64,000 nt of DNA from assembly GCA_026626905.1 (NCBI GenBank), contig JAPNUX010000008.1, positions 62,001 to 126,000 on the forward strand, read 5' to 3'. Numbering within the stretch: position 1 is the first letter of the stretch; each line of letters begins with the position of its first letter. The notes under the pieces are model-generated. The model was not told where the DNA came from and searched no databases. It saw nothing but the letters and a program-made list of their open reading frames with translations. Of this stretch, positions 53,809 to 61,006 are shown piece after piece. A program made the position numbers and the translations under genes. Origin of the DNA: Desulfurococcus sp. (lineage in GTDB: Archaea > Thermoproteota > Thermoprotei_A > Sulfolobales > Desulfurococcaceae).

Positions 53809-54591
53809 GACAGCAACATGCACGTCTACTACGCGGTCTTGAAGCTCCTTTAGGAGCGTGCTCCTGAGGTCTACTACCAGTCTCCTCAAGCTGTCTTTCC
53901 TTACTGGTATCGAGATAGGGTAGAATACTACTCTAAACACGAGCTCGCTTCCAGAAGCTCTAACCACGCTGACATCTTTAACATCCTTGAAACCCGGGTA
54001 CCCGTACTCCTCGAGCTTTCCCGCTATAGCTTCCTCGAGCTCTACGAGATCCAGGCTACCGCCCCCCGGTAATCTAACAGCCACCTCGAATACTACTCTA
54101 GGTGTGTAAGGCTTGAGAACAGAGCGTGCTAGCTGAGCATTCGGCACGTAGTGGATGACACCGTGCTCGTCTTCAACGATTGAATGGTAGATTGTTGAGT
54201 CAACTATTCTACCGTGCAGGGACTTAGAGGATCCAGGCAGGAGGATCTCGTAGAATCTACCCTTTAATTGAAACCTCATTTGAAGGGCTACAATCGCTAT
54301 GTAGGATGATACAGGGTATATTAATAGGAGCAGTATGGTTAAGCCTAGTAATCCTAGTACCGCTAGAATACCCCAGTACTGGGGTATGAAGATTATTGTA
54401 GCAGTACCAACCAATATAATGATTACCGCTATATCAAGGATCTTCAGGGTCACCTCGCGGATGTTCACGGAGATAGAGCCCCTTAAAACCAGCTCGTTTA
54501 ACAGCCTCGATACAACTATTCGCACTATGATAACAGTTAATGCGACCACTATCACCAAGCTTACGTTCTCAGCTGTTACCGTGGATACCAT
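53803..54591 (-). CDS. MscS-family mechanosensitive channel
   Basis: 262 aa. Three to four N-terminal TM spans (about residues 8-28, 48-70, 72-100), then a beta domain with GRFYEILLPGSSKSLHGRIV, HYVPNAQLARSVLKPYTPRV and a ferredoxin-like C-terminal part. The TM3 Gly/Ala pattern is less regular than in E. coli MscS, so gating may differ. Likely osmotic safety valve. Confidence 0.82.
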   Translation of the reverse strand: MVSTVTAENVSLVIVVALTVIIVRIVVSRLLNELVLRGSISVNIREVTLKILDIAVIIILVGTATIIFIPQYWGILAVLGLLGLTILLLLIYPVSSYIAIVALQMRFQLKGRFYEILLPGSSKSLHGRIVDSTIYHSIVEDEHGVIHYVPNAQLARSVLKPYTPRVVFEVAVRLPGGGSLDLVELEEAIAGKLEEYGYPGFKDVKDVSVVRASGSELVFRVVFYPISIPVRKDSLRRLVVDLRSTLLKELQDRVVDVHVAVL

Positions 54592-54721
54592 TCTAACCCT
54601 GCCTCCACAAGGTGTTACGCCTGCTGAAGTCTCTAATAAGAATTTCGTGTAACCTATAAGACCTGGTTGACATTAATAACTTGATATGGTATTAAACTGG
54701 TAGCCTGTGGGTGTAAACTTT

Positions 54722-55378
54722 ATGGCTGGCTTGAAGATACTGGTAATTGGTGGCGGCAAGGTATCCGAGCACTTATTCAAGATTTTCAGAGTGCAGGATG
54801 AAGCTGATGAAGTAATAGTCGTAGATAGAGAGAGGGAGAGAAGGCAGGTCTTCGAGAACCTCGGCGACGTATTATTCCTGGAGGGGGATGCAACAGATAT
54901 AAAGCTGTATGATGAGGTGAACATGAGGGAAGTAACAGCTGTGCTCGCTTTAACTAATAGTGATGAAACAAACCTCCTGGTTCTCGCTATAGCTAAAACG
55001 TTTAACGTACCGATTAGAATCGGCAGGTTCACGGAGCCTGAGATCGCTGAGCTAGTAGTAAAGCTAGGGCTCGGGATACCCGTGGTACAACCTGTTGTAA
55101 TAGCTAACGTCATTGCTCAAATGCTTACATCCATAACTAATGGGAGAGAGTTAGGAAGTGTTAACGACGAGAAGATCATCATGGTGACTATTAGCGAGTC
55201 TGATCCAGTTGTGGAGAATAGGATCGAGGAGATCAATTTAGGGGATGAAGGCAGGATAATACTATTATTTGACGGCATGAAGTTTAAGATACCTGAACCA
55301 GGGGATATCGTTAAGCCTGGAAACCTACTCATAATTGCAGCTAGAAACAGTGATGTCGTGAGGAGAATAAAGGGTTAA
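54722..55378 (+). CDS. trkA: TrkA-type K+ channel regulatory protein
   Basis: 218 aa. RCK domain: LKILVIGGGKVSEHLFKIFR Rossmann start, VVDRERERR, LFLEGDATDIKLYDEVNMRE, VLALTNSDETNLLVLAIA, then a TrkA-C domain (IMVTISESDPVVENRIEEIN). Binds NAD(H)/ATP and gates TrkH. GTG 54707 is also in frame; ATG 54722 after GGGTG is preferred. Confidence 0.92.
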   Translation: MAGLKILVIGGGKVSEHLFKIFRVQDEADEVIVVDRERERRQVFENLGDVLFLEGDATDIKLYDEVNMREVTAVLALTNSDETNLLVLAIAKTFNVPIRIGRFTEPEIAELVVKLGLGIPVVQPVVIANVIAQMLTSITNGRELGSVNDEKIIMVTISESDPVVENRIEEINLGDEGRIILLFDGMKFKIPEPGDIVKPGNLLIIAARNSDVVRRIKG

Positions 55379-55418
55379 CTAGCTCCACCTATTTGGAGAA
55401 TTAGGGCTTAGAGGCTAG

Positions 55419-55688
55419 CTATATGCGGCTAACATACTCTATTTCAACAGAGCTTACTCCTTCAACCTGGCTGATCAAGTTTTCAAGGGTTTCAGTACCG
55501 CCTTCAACATCCTCGGGCATTATTATAGCTAGCCTGAGAGCCTTTAACCCGAATGCTACAGGCTCCTCCTCCCACATTCTCAGCTCGTAGCCTTGAGGGA
55601 GGGTTTTAGCTATATCTTCCCTCAGCTTCTCTAGAGATACCTCGATGCCTTCAGGTAGTATCCTAGCGACAACGAGTAGCTGGCCCAT
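55419..55688 (-). CDS. Translation elongation factor 1-beta
   Basis: 89 aa. MGQLLVVARILPEGIEVSLE, LPQGYELRMWEEEPVAFGLK, and LENLISQVEGVSSVEIEYVS match archaeal aEF1B, the nucleotide exchange factor of aEF1A. The frame extends further upstream, but ATG 55688 matches the family start. It follows the zinc-ribbon gene by 10 nt, a common archaeal pair. Confidence 0.93.
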   Translation of the reverse strand: MGQLLVVARILPEGIEVSLEKLREDIAKTLPQGYELRMWEEEPVAFGLKALRLAIIMPEDVEGGTETLENLISQVEGVSSVEIEYVSRI

Positions 55689-55698
55689 ACTAGACACC

Positions 55699-55920
55699 TC
55701 ACGGACCTCTGAAGCCGCAGCTAGGGCATGTGTACTCGACAACCAGCTCTCTGCATCTCTCGCATCTCCTTATCAGGACTTTCCCGCAGTTAGGGCAGAA
55801 GAATTCCACGCCGTGCTCTCCAGGCTCCATTAGCCTATGGCAGCTGCTGCATACTGGTGGTGAAGCAGCTTCATCTATCTTTAATTCTATTCCACTCGGC
55901 TTAAGCACGTAGCCAGCCAT
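55699..55920 (-). CDS. Small zinc-ribbon protein (COG2888-type, predicted RNA-binding)
   Basis: 73 aa. Four Cys pairs: PVCSSCHRLMEPGEHG, FFCPNCGKVLIRRCERCREL and YTCPSCGFRGP, giving two zinc fingers. ATG 55920 follows GAGGTGGGTGGG; the longer frame upstream lacks a ribosome site. Homologues precede aEF1B in many archaea; a translation-related RNA-binding role is presumed. Confidence 0.88.
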   Translation of the reverse strand: MAGYVLKPSGIELKIDEAASPPVCSSCHRLMEPGEHGVEFFCPNCGKVLIRRCERCRELVVEYTCPSCGFRGP

Positions 55921-56016
55921 CCCACCCACCTCGCTAAAAGCATAAAGCTCCTTAACGACCTTAACGATTATAATGTAGGGGATTAAAAACATTGAGAGCT
56001 GCTGGTGTGCTAGTCG

Positions 56017-56364
56017 ATGAAGCAGGTTATAGTTGTTAGAAGCGACTTAGAGATCAGTAAGGGCAAAATAGCCGTCCAGGTAGCCCACGCCTCTGTAATT
56101 GCAGCTTTCGAAGCCTTCCATAAGCGTAGAGAGTGGTTTGAAGAATGGTGGAGTAGCGGGCAGAAGAAGATCGTGGTTAAAGCTAGCGGGGAGGAGGAAC
56201 TAGTTAAAAGATACAGGGAGGCTGTTTCAAGAGGGCTACCGGCTTCAATTGTAAGGGATGCTGGGCTCACAGAGGTGCCACCTGGAACACTGACAGCCAT
56301 CGCTATAGGTCCAGCACCAGATAGAGATGTAGATGCTTTAACAGGCGACTTAAAGCTTCTCTGA
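56017..56364 (+). CDS. pth2: Peptidyl-tRNA hydrolase, archaeal type
   Basis: 115 aa. KQVIVVRSDLEISKGKIAVQ with VAHASVIAA and the C-terminal VRDAGLTEVPPGTLTAIAIG and GPAPDRDVDALTGDLKL are Pth2 hallmarks. Frees tRNA from drop-off peptidyl-tRNA. Followed 24 nt later by truD. Confidence 0.96.
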   Translation: MKQVIVVRSDLEISKGKIAVQVAHASVIAAFEAFHKRREWFEEWWSSGQKKIVVKASGEEELVKRYREAVSRGLPASIVRDAGLTEVPPGTLTAIAIGPAPDRDVDALTGDLKLL

Positions 56365-56388
56365 AACCATGGTTTCAGCGTGTGAGAG

Positions 56389-57489
56389 TTGACTAGGGTA
56401 GTCTACCCTCACCCACTAGACTATACTGCAGGCATGAAGTACTCTCTCACGAGACTCAAAGTTGACTACGAGTACAAGCCGGGCCCGGAGAACTTTGCAG
56501 TGCGCGAGGTAGTTGATCACGCTCTTATCTCGAGGAGCGCAGAGCAGGCTGGTAGAGACAGCTATATTGTCATAAGGGTCGTGAAGAAGGGTGTTGATAC
56601 TCTAGAAGCACTGAGAGTACTATCAAGAAGGCTGGGCCTCCCCCCTGAAAACATATACTTCCATGGATTGAAAGACAAAAATGCTACAACCACCTCATAT
56701 TTCTACGTGAGAAGGCTGCTTATAGACGAGAAGATACTACCATTCGAGGAAGGTAATGTTTCATTCAGAGTTGAAGGCTACCTTGAAGCAAAGCAGAAAG
56801 GGCTGCTTAAAGGCAATGAGTTCGAGGTCACATTAAAGGATGTTAAAAACAGTCTACCCGAGGCTATTAAAAAGATAATGTACTTGATTGAAAGGCACGG
56901 CCTCCCAGCATACTACGGATACCAGAGATTCGGTGCTAGAAGGCATAACACGCACATACTCGGGAAGCTTATTATCACAGGGCGCGAGGATCTCTTCGCT
57001 ACATGGCTGCTTAAAGCCATATACCCTCTAGAGGACCTCGATGCAACCGTGAGGAGGTTGGAGGGCAGCTATAGGAACCTATACTATGAGAGCCTCTACA
57101 CGGGCTCAAGGTATAGTAGTCTAGGATTAAAGAGATTTGCGAGATCACTACACGGTTTAGCTGTAGACGCGTACGCCAGCTACCTCTTCAATCTCCTGCT
57201 AAACAGTATTATTGAGAGAAGAGGCTACTTGAAGCTCGATAACAGCTATCCAATGCCTGGCTGCAGTAGCGCTGTGGAATTATACAGGGAAATACTGAGA
57301 ATTGAAGGAGTGAGCGTAGAGAAGATAAGACTTCTCCCATGCTTCTATAGAAAGGGGATGTTCAAGCCATTGAACACTGAATTAACGTGTAACGGGGGTG
57401 TATGCAGGCTTAAATTCACGTTAGAGCCAGGTCAGTACGCTACAGTAGTGTTAAGAGAATTGTTTAAGGATAACCTAGTCCTCAGCTAG
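56389..57489 (+). CDS. truD: tRNA pseudouridine synthase TruD
   Basis: 366 aa. Catalytic motif FHGLKDKNATTTSYFYVRR (Asp nucleophile), PENFAVREV near the start, and AYYGYQRFGARRHNTHILGK with the TRUD domain. Makes Psi13 in tRNAs. TTG start, 24 nt after pth2 with GTGAGAG upstream; the pair looks like one transcript. Confidence 0.93.
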   Translation: MTRVVYPHPLDYTAGMKYSLTRLKVDYEYKPGPENFAVREVVDHALISRSAEQAGRDSYIVIRVVKKGVDTLEALRVLSRRLGLPPENIYFHGLKDKNATTTSYFYVRRLLIDEKILPFEEGNVSFRVEGYLEAKQKGLLKGNEFEVTLKDVKNSLPEAIKKIMYLIERHGLPAYYGYQRFGARRHNTHILGKLIITGREDLFATWLLKAIYPLEDLDATVRRLEGSYRNLYYESLYTGSRYSSLGLKRFARSLHGLAVDAYASYLFNLLLNSIIERRGYLKLDNSYPMPGCSSAVELYREILRIEGVSVEKIRLLPCFYRKGMFKPLNTELTCNGGVCRLKFTLEPGQYATVVLRELFKDNLVLS

Positions 57490-57493
57490 GAGG

Positions 57494-57991
57494 CTACTCA
57501 AAAACTATCCGGGTTTTAACACCGAGTAGTGTTGACAATAGGTTCTCGTACTCTTCTCTACTCTTCTCTAGTATTCTTCGATCCCTCCTAGAGATCCTCA
57601 CGTTGAGTATCTCCGTGCCTCCAGGTAGCCAGACCTGGTTGACTCCTATTAGAGATGCAGGTGCTATCAGCTGCTCTATTAATCGCTTAGAGTCTCCCGC
57701 TTCAACAACTACTTTAACCCTCGTATTAAGAGCCTGAGATAACTCTCTTTCAAGCTCATCTATCTACTCAGGCTCGAAGCCATCTCTGATCATCACTATC
57801 AAGCGGTCCCTCAACCTGTAAGTTTTAGAGTAGCTCCCCTTCCTCAAGAACTTCAACTTCTCTTCTAAATCCATGAGCACTCTCATAACTGGTATCTCAT
57901 CCTCTCTAACCACGCCTTCCTCAACCTTCCTCTGGCAGCTCGGGCAGAGCACGCCGCTTTTAACGCATATCCTATCCAGCGGGTACTTCAA
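57494..57991 (-). pseudogene. Zinc/KH-like RNA-binding protein gene with one in-frame TAG
   Basis: Codons 1-75 read MKYPLDRICVKSGVLCPSCQ with three Cys, then RLRDRLIVMIRDGFEPE, and stop at TAG 57764-57766. The same frame continues for 89 codons (IDELERELSQALNTRVKVVV, GVNQVWLPGGTEILNVRIS, LLGVKTRIVFE) to a second TAG at 57494. The whole 165-codon frame looks like one conserved archaeal protein with a Cys-rich head and a KH-like NusA-type tail. No start codon follows the TAG closely. It may be a nonsense mutation, a sequencing error or read-through. TTG start with GGTGATG upstream. Confidence 0.7.
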
Positions 57992-58188
57992 GGCTTCATC
58001 ATCACCGCTGCATAGTTCTCCATGCTGTAAAACACCAATATCATACTAGAGTTTCCTAAACTCCCTTTAAATATAGCGTTTAAGTTTAAGCCTAGTACTA
58101 CCCGGAAAGACTTTATAACTCCCTTAGCTTATGTGATAAAAATGAATGACTGGTAGTGGGCCCGTAGCTCAGCCAGGCAGAGCGGCGG

Positions 58189-58208
58189 ACGCCGTAGAGG
58201 CGGCCGAT
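58189..58208 (+). other. tRNA-Trp intron 1 (position 30/31)
   Basis: 20 nt. Bulge-helix-bulge: exon CGGC pairs with intron GCCG (4 bp), bulges GG/A and AU/G, inner hairpin CGCC-GUAGA-GGCG. The outer helix GAG/CUC is short (3 bp), so this is a relaxed motif that may be cut after intron 2 removal or need the crenarchaeal heterotetrameric endonuclease. Confidence 0.8.
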
Positions 58209-58215
58209 GCTCCAG

Positions 58216-58267
58216 ATCTCTACGGGTCGGAGTGACCATCCCGGGATGACTGTGATCTGGAGGAGCG
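58216..58267 (+). other. tRNA-Trp intron 2 (position 37/38)
   Basis: 52 nt. Exon CUCC pairs with intron GGAG next to the 3' junction (4 bp), bulges AG/A and CG/A, outer helix GCGGG/CCCGC formed with the anticodon stem. A competing 9-bp pairing CTCCAGATC/GATCTGGAG is also possible. Confidence 0.85.
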
Positions 58268-58407
58268 ACCCGCAGGCCGGGGGTTCGAATCCCCTCGGGC
58301 CCACTACTATCCTTCTTAATACACAATGATATCAAGATTAAACTAGTATGCTACTTTAAACATGGATTCTACAATAATATTTAAAGCCTAATAATACCAG
58401 GTATAGG

Positions 58408-58414
58408 TATAAAT
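58408..58414 (+). promoter_or_regulatory. TATA box of the MalK-type ATPase gene
   Basis: TATAAAT 43 bp before ATG 58457, with GAGGTGTGGG as ribosome site in between. Transcript start expected near 58439. Confidence 0.5.
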
Positions 58415-58456
58415 AATCTTTAGAGCCGGTATCCGGAATGAGAGGTGTGGGCTTAG

Positions 58457-59605
58457 ATGCCGAGTGTTAGATTAGTTGATGTCGTGAAAAAATACGGCAG
58501 GGTTACAGCCGTAGACAATGTTTCTCTAACTATAAATGATGGTGAGTTCTTCGCGATCTTAGGTTCATCAGGCTGCGGTAAGACGACTACGCTGAGACTT
58601 ATTGCAGGATTAGAGTATCCTGATGAAGGCAGAATATTCATTGGTGACGAGGATGTAACAGAGCTGCATCCTAAGGACCGTAATGTCGCAATGGTGTTCC
58701 AGAACTATGCTTTATACCCGCATATGACAGTCTATGAGAACATAGCTTTCCCCCTTGAAATTAGAAAACGTGAGTTAAAGTTAACTAGTGATGACATTAA
58801 AAGGATGGTTTTAGAGACAGCTAGGTTTCTAGGGATAGAGGGACTACTGGATAGAAAGCCTGCTCAGCTTTCAGGCGGGCAGCAGCAGAGAGTAGCTTTA
58901 GCTAGAGCACTAGTTAGGAAGCCTAAGGTATGGCTTCTCGACGAGCCATTAAGCAATCTTGATGCTAAGTTAAGGCTCACAATGAGGACTGAATTAAAGA
59001 AGCTTCAGAAGACGCTCAACATAACGACAGTATACGTGACACACGACCAGATCGAGGCTTTAACTATGGCTGACAGGATAGCTGTCATGGATAAAGGGAG
59101 AGTAAAGCAGGTTGGAACACCCAGCGAGCTATACTATAAGCCAGCTGACATGTTTGTAGCCGGCTTCATAGGAGTACCCCCAATAAACTTCATAAGAGCA
59201 TCGTTCAGGAAGCTTAGCGAAGCCATTAAGTCTGAGAGAGGCATCGGGATAACTCAGCCGGTTAAAACATTCTACATGCTTGAGGCACATGGATTAAAGG
59301 TTCCGGTCGACCCGAAGATAGGCGAGCTAGTAGAAGCAAAAGGGATATCACAGGTGGTAATAGGGATAAGACCACAGCAGGTTAAAATAGCTGGAGATAC
59401 CACTATAAGCGATACAGAAGGAGAGGTAGTTGTAGCAGAGCCCACAGGCTCAGAGACCATAGTGACAGTAAAGCTAGGCGAGGAATACGTGAGAATACAC
59501 GTTCCAGGTAGCCTGACAGTAGAAATGGGCTCTAAAGTAAAGCTTAGTTTTGAGTGGGATAAAGCACTGATATTCGATGAGAAAACAGAGAGCCTTATAG
59601 CTTAA
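58457..59605 (+). CDS. ABC transporter ATP-binding protein, MalK/UgpC type
   Basis: 382 aa. Walker A LGSSGCGKTTTLRLIAG, Q-loop VFQNYALYPHMTVYEN, signature LSGGQQQRVALARAL, Walker B VWLLDEPLSNLDAKLRL, H-loop VTHDQIEAL, and a C-terminal TOBE-type domain (about residues 240-382). It energises sugar or related uptake in CUT1 systems. No permease or binding-protein gene is adjacent, so it may be shared by several transporters. Confidence 0.93.
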   Translation: MPSVRLVDVVKKYGRVTAVDNVSLTINDGEFFAILGSSGCGKTTTLRLIAGLEYPDEGRIFIGDEDVTELHPKDRNVAMVFQNYALYPHMTVYENIAFPLEIRKRELKLTSDDIKRMVLETARFLGIEGLLDRKPAQLSGGQQQRVALARALVRKPKVWLLDEPLSNLDAKLRLTMRTELKKLQKTLNITTVYVTHDQIEALTMADRIAVMDKGRVKQVGTPSELYYKPADMFVAGFIGVPPINFIRASFRKLSEAIKSERGIGITQPVKTFYMLEAHGLKVPVDPKIGELVEAKGISQVVIGIRPQQVKIAGDTTISDTEGEVVVAEPTGSETIVTVKLGEEYVRIHVPGSLTVEMGSKVKLSFEWDKALIFDEKTESLIA

Positions 59606-59621
59606 CATTTACGTAAGCAAG

Positions 59622-59696
59622 TGGGCCCGCGGGGACTTGAACCCCGGGCCTCCGCCGTGTCAGGGCGGCGTCCTAACCAGGCTAGACGACGGGCCC
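59622..59696 (-). tRNA. tRNA-Val (GAC)
   Basis: Minus strand: acceptor GGGCCCG/CGGGCCC, anticodon arm CCGCC-CTGACAC-GGCGG, anticodon GAC, T-loop TTCAAGT, discriminator A. No intron. Convergent with the ABC ATPase. Confidence 0.95.
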
Positions 59697-59775
59697 TGCT
59701 ATGAGACAGAAACCTTCTAAGACTAATAAATTTTAGGTCTTGTAGCCTAAGCCTCTACTGGCTGGAGTAGGGTGC

Positions 59776-60072
59776 TTGCCAGTGGAGGAGCAGCTAGACC
59801 CCCATGAAGTAGCACATACAAGGCTTTTAACAGGTGTTTCGAGGATACTAGCCTTAATGTACCTCGGTGCGAAGCGTAAAGTAGACTTCATTAGGGCAGG
59901 ACTGGGAGCCAGCACGCTATACCATAATTTAATACTACTGGAGGAGGCTGGATTAATTGTTAAGAGAGGCGATGAATATCTTCTCACAGAGAAGGGAGCT
60001 AGGCTTGCTGAAGCCATATACAAGCTTCTAGTTGAAGCTAAAAGCTTGCTTGGAGACCTCCTCCAGCAATAG
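59776..60072 (+). CDS. Winged-helix transcriptional regulator
   Basis: 98 aa. LTGVSRILALMYLGAKRKVD, FIRAGLGASTLYHNLILLEE and AGLIVKRGDEYLLTEKGARL form a helix-turn-helix with wing, like small archaeal MarR/PadR-type regulators. TTG start. C-terminal helix (about 78-98) may dimerise. Targets unknown. Confidence 0.82.
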   Translation: MPVEEQLDPHEVAHTRLLTGVSRILALMYLGAKRKVDFIRAGLGASTLYHNLILLEEAGLIVKRGDEYLLTEKGARLAEAIYKLLVEAKSLLGDLLQQ

Positions 60073-60115
60073 TGAAGTATTCCAGCATACTATCCTCCAC
60101 GCGGGAAGATAGTAG

Positions 60116-60484
60116 TCAGCTATGCCCGGAGCCCCCGCCTCCTCCGGAATCTCGAGTTGAAGGTACCTCGGAAACCTCGCCTCCAGGCTCGATAACAATC
60201 CTCTCCCCGTATAAGAGGGCTCTTACAAGCTTAGCTCGAGCTCCTACTAGAAGCCTCCATACAGTACCCCTACCCACCCCCATTAATGCTGCCGCCTCAT
60301 CTAGATTCAAGCCGTCTAAATCCACTAGCTTTAAAGCCTCAAGCTCGGGAAGTATTAAGCGTTCTTCTCCGCTTCCAGCAGGATCCGGCGTGAAAACTCT
60401 TACCACTGGGGGTAGCGTCAGGAATAACGGTTTAGGTGGCCTGCCGGGACCCCACTTCCTTCTCCTCCAGCACCATCGAGGCAT
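60116..60484 (-). CDS. DUF134 HTH DNA-binding protein
   Basis: 122 aa. ILPELEALKLVDLDGLNLDE with AAALMGVGRGTVWRLLVGAR is the sigma-like HTH of DUF134, and VNGKx-type ERIVIEPGG follows. The N-terminus is unusually basic and Trp-rich (MPRWCWRRRKWGPGRPPKP) and the tail Gly-rich. ATG after GAGGGGT. Divergent from a small Trp-rich protein with a palindrome between them, so autoregulation is likely. Confidence 0.82.
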   Translation of the reverse strand: MPRWCWRRRKWGPGRPPKPLFLTLPPVVRVFTPDPAGSGEERLILPELEALKLVDLDGLNLDEAAALMGVGRGTVWRLLVGARAKLVRALLYGERIVIEPGGEVSEVPSTRDSGGGGGSGHS

Positions 60485-60512
60485 TCCACTACCCCTCTAC
60501 CTAGATATTTTT

Positions 60513-60549
60513 GGGAAATATTTAAAAACCCTTTTTTGAGAATATTCCC
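60513..60549. promoter_or_regulatory. Imperfect inverted repeat around a divergent TATA region
   Basis: GGGAAATATT (60513-60522) faces AATATTCCC (60541-60549), an inverted repeat with a one-base difference. It encloses TTTAAAAA (60521-60528), which can serve both divergent genes. Candidate operator of the DUF134 regulator. Confidence 0.4.
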
Positions 60550-60565
60550 GGAAAGGTGAGCGAAA

Positions 60566-60841
60566 ATGGCTTGGTGGAAGTGGGGATGGTGGACGAGTAG
60601 AGGCCCATGGCCTGGTAGAGGACCATTCAGCCACCTACCCCCCTGGGAGAGGCCTGGATGGCTCCTCTACGGGGCACGCCCATGGTATCCTTGGAGTCTA
60701 GTAGCATCTGTAGAAGCCGAGAAAAACTGGCTTAACTACAGGAAGATAATGATCGAGAATACCCTGAAGATCTTGAACGATGAGCTGGCTTACATTGAGA
60801 GAAGGCTTAAGGAGTTAGAGTCAGCAGGGCAGAAGCAGTAG
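60566..60841 (+). CDS. Small Trp/Pro/Gly-rich protein (DUF5320-like)
   Basis: 91 aa. N-terminal half is rich in Trp, Pro and Gly (MAWWKWGWWTSRGPWPGRGP; nine Trp in the first 45 residues), then a charged coiled-coil tail NTLKILNDELAYIERRLKEL. The layout resembles DUF5320-type proteins that accompany DUF134 regulators in anaerobes. Function unknown. ATG after AAAGGTGAG. Confidence 0.7.
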   Translation: MAWWKWGWWTSRGPWPGRGPFSHLPPWERPGWLLYGARPWYPWSLVASVEAEKNWLNYRKIMIENTLKILNDELAYIERRLKELESAGQKQ

Positions 60842-61006
60842 ACCCTTGCTTAAAGCTATTTTTAAACCACGTTTCTCTTCTATATATGGCTGAATCTTTC
60901 AGATTCAACAGGTAAGAATACCCTGCACATCAATAGAAGCTTTTATAGGGCTTTAAATCTTAGAGTCAGATTAGATGGGTGTTTTCGCGAGGTATAAAGG
61001 GATTAA

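Larger units (their letters stand above)
58158..58303 (+). tRNA. tRNA-Trp (CCA) with two introns
   Basis: Exons 58158-58188, 58209-58215 (GCTCCAG) and 58268-58303. Spliced: acceptor GGGCCCG/CGGGCCC, D-arm GCTC/GAGC, anticodon arm GCGGG-CTCCAGA-CCCGC with U33 and anticodon CCA, T-arm with TTCGAAT, discriminator A; 74 nt. Intron 1 (20 nt) lies at 30/31 in the anticodon stem, intron 2 (52 nt) at the canonical 37/38. Reading without intron 1 removal suggested Ile(GAT), but that lacks U33. Confidence 0.92.

Noticed and set aside
58216-58267. C/D box guide RNA inside the tRNA-Trp intron, as in some archaea
   Set aside because: GATGACT and TGACC fragments are present, but no convincing C plus CTGA D box pair could be found.
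58158-58303. Reading the tRNA as tRNA-Ile (GAT) with introns at other places
   Set aside because: That reading gives C at position 33 and an irregular first intron; the Trp reading has U33, anticodon CCA and two BHB motifs.
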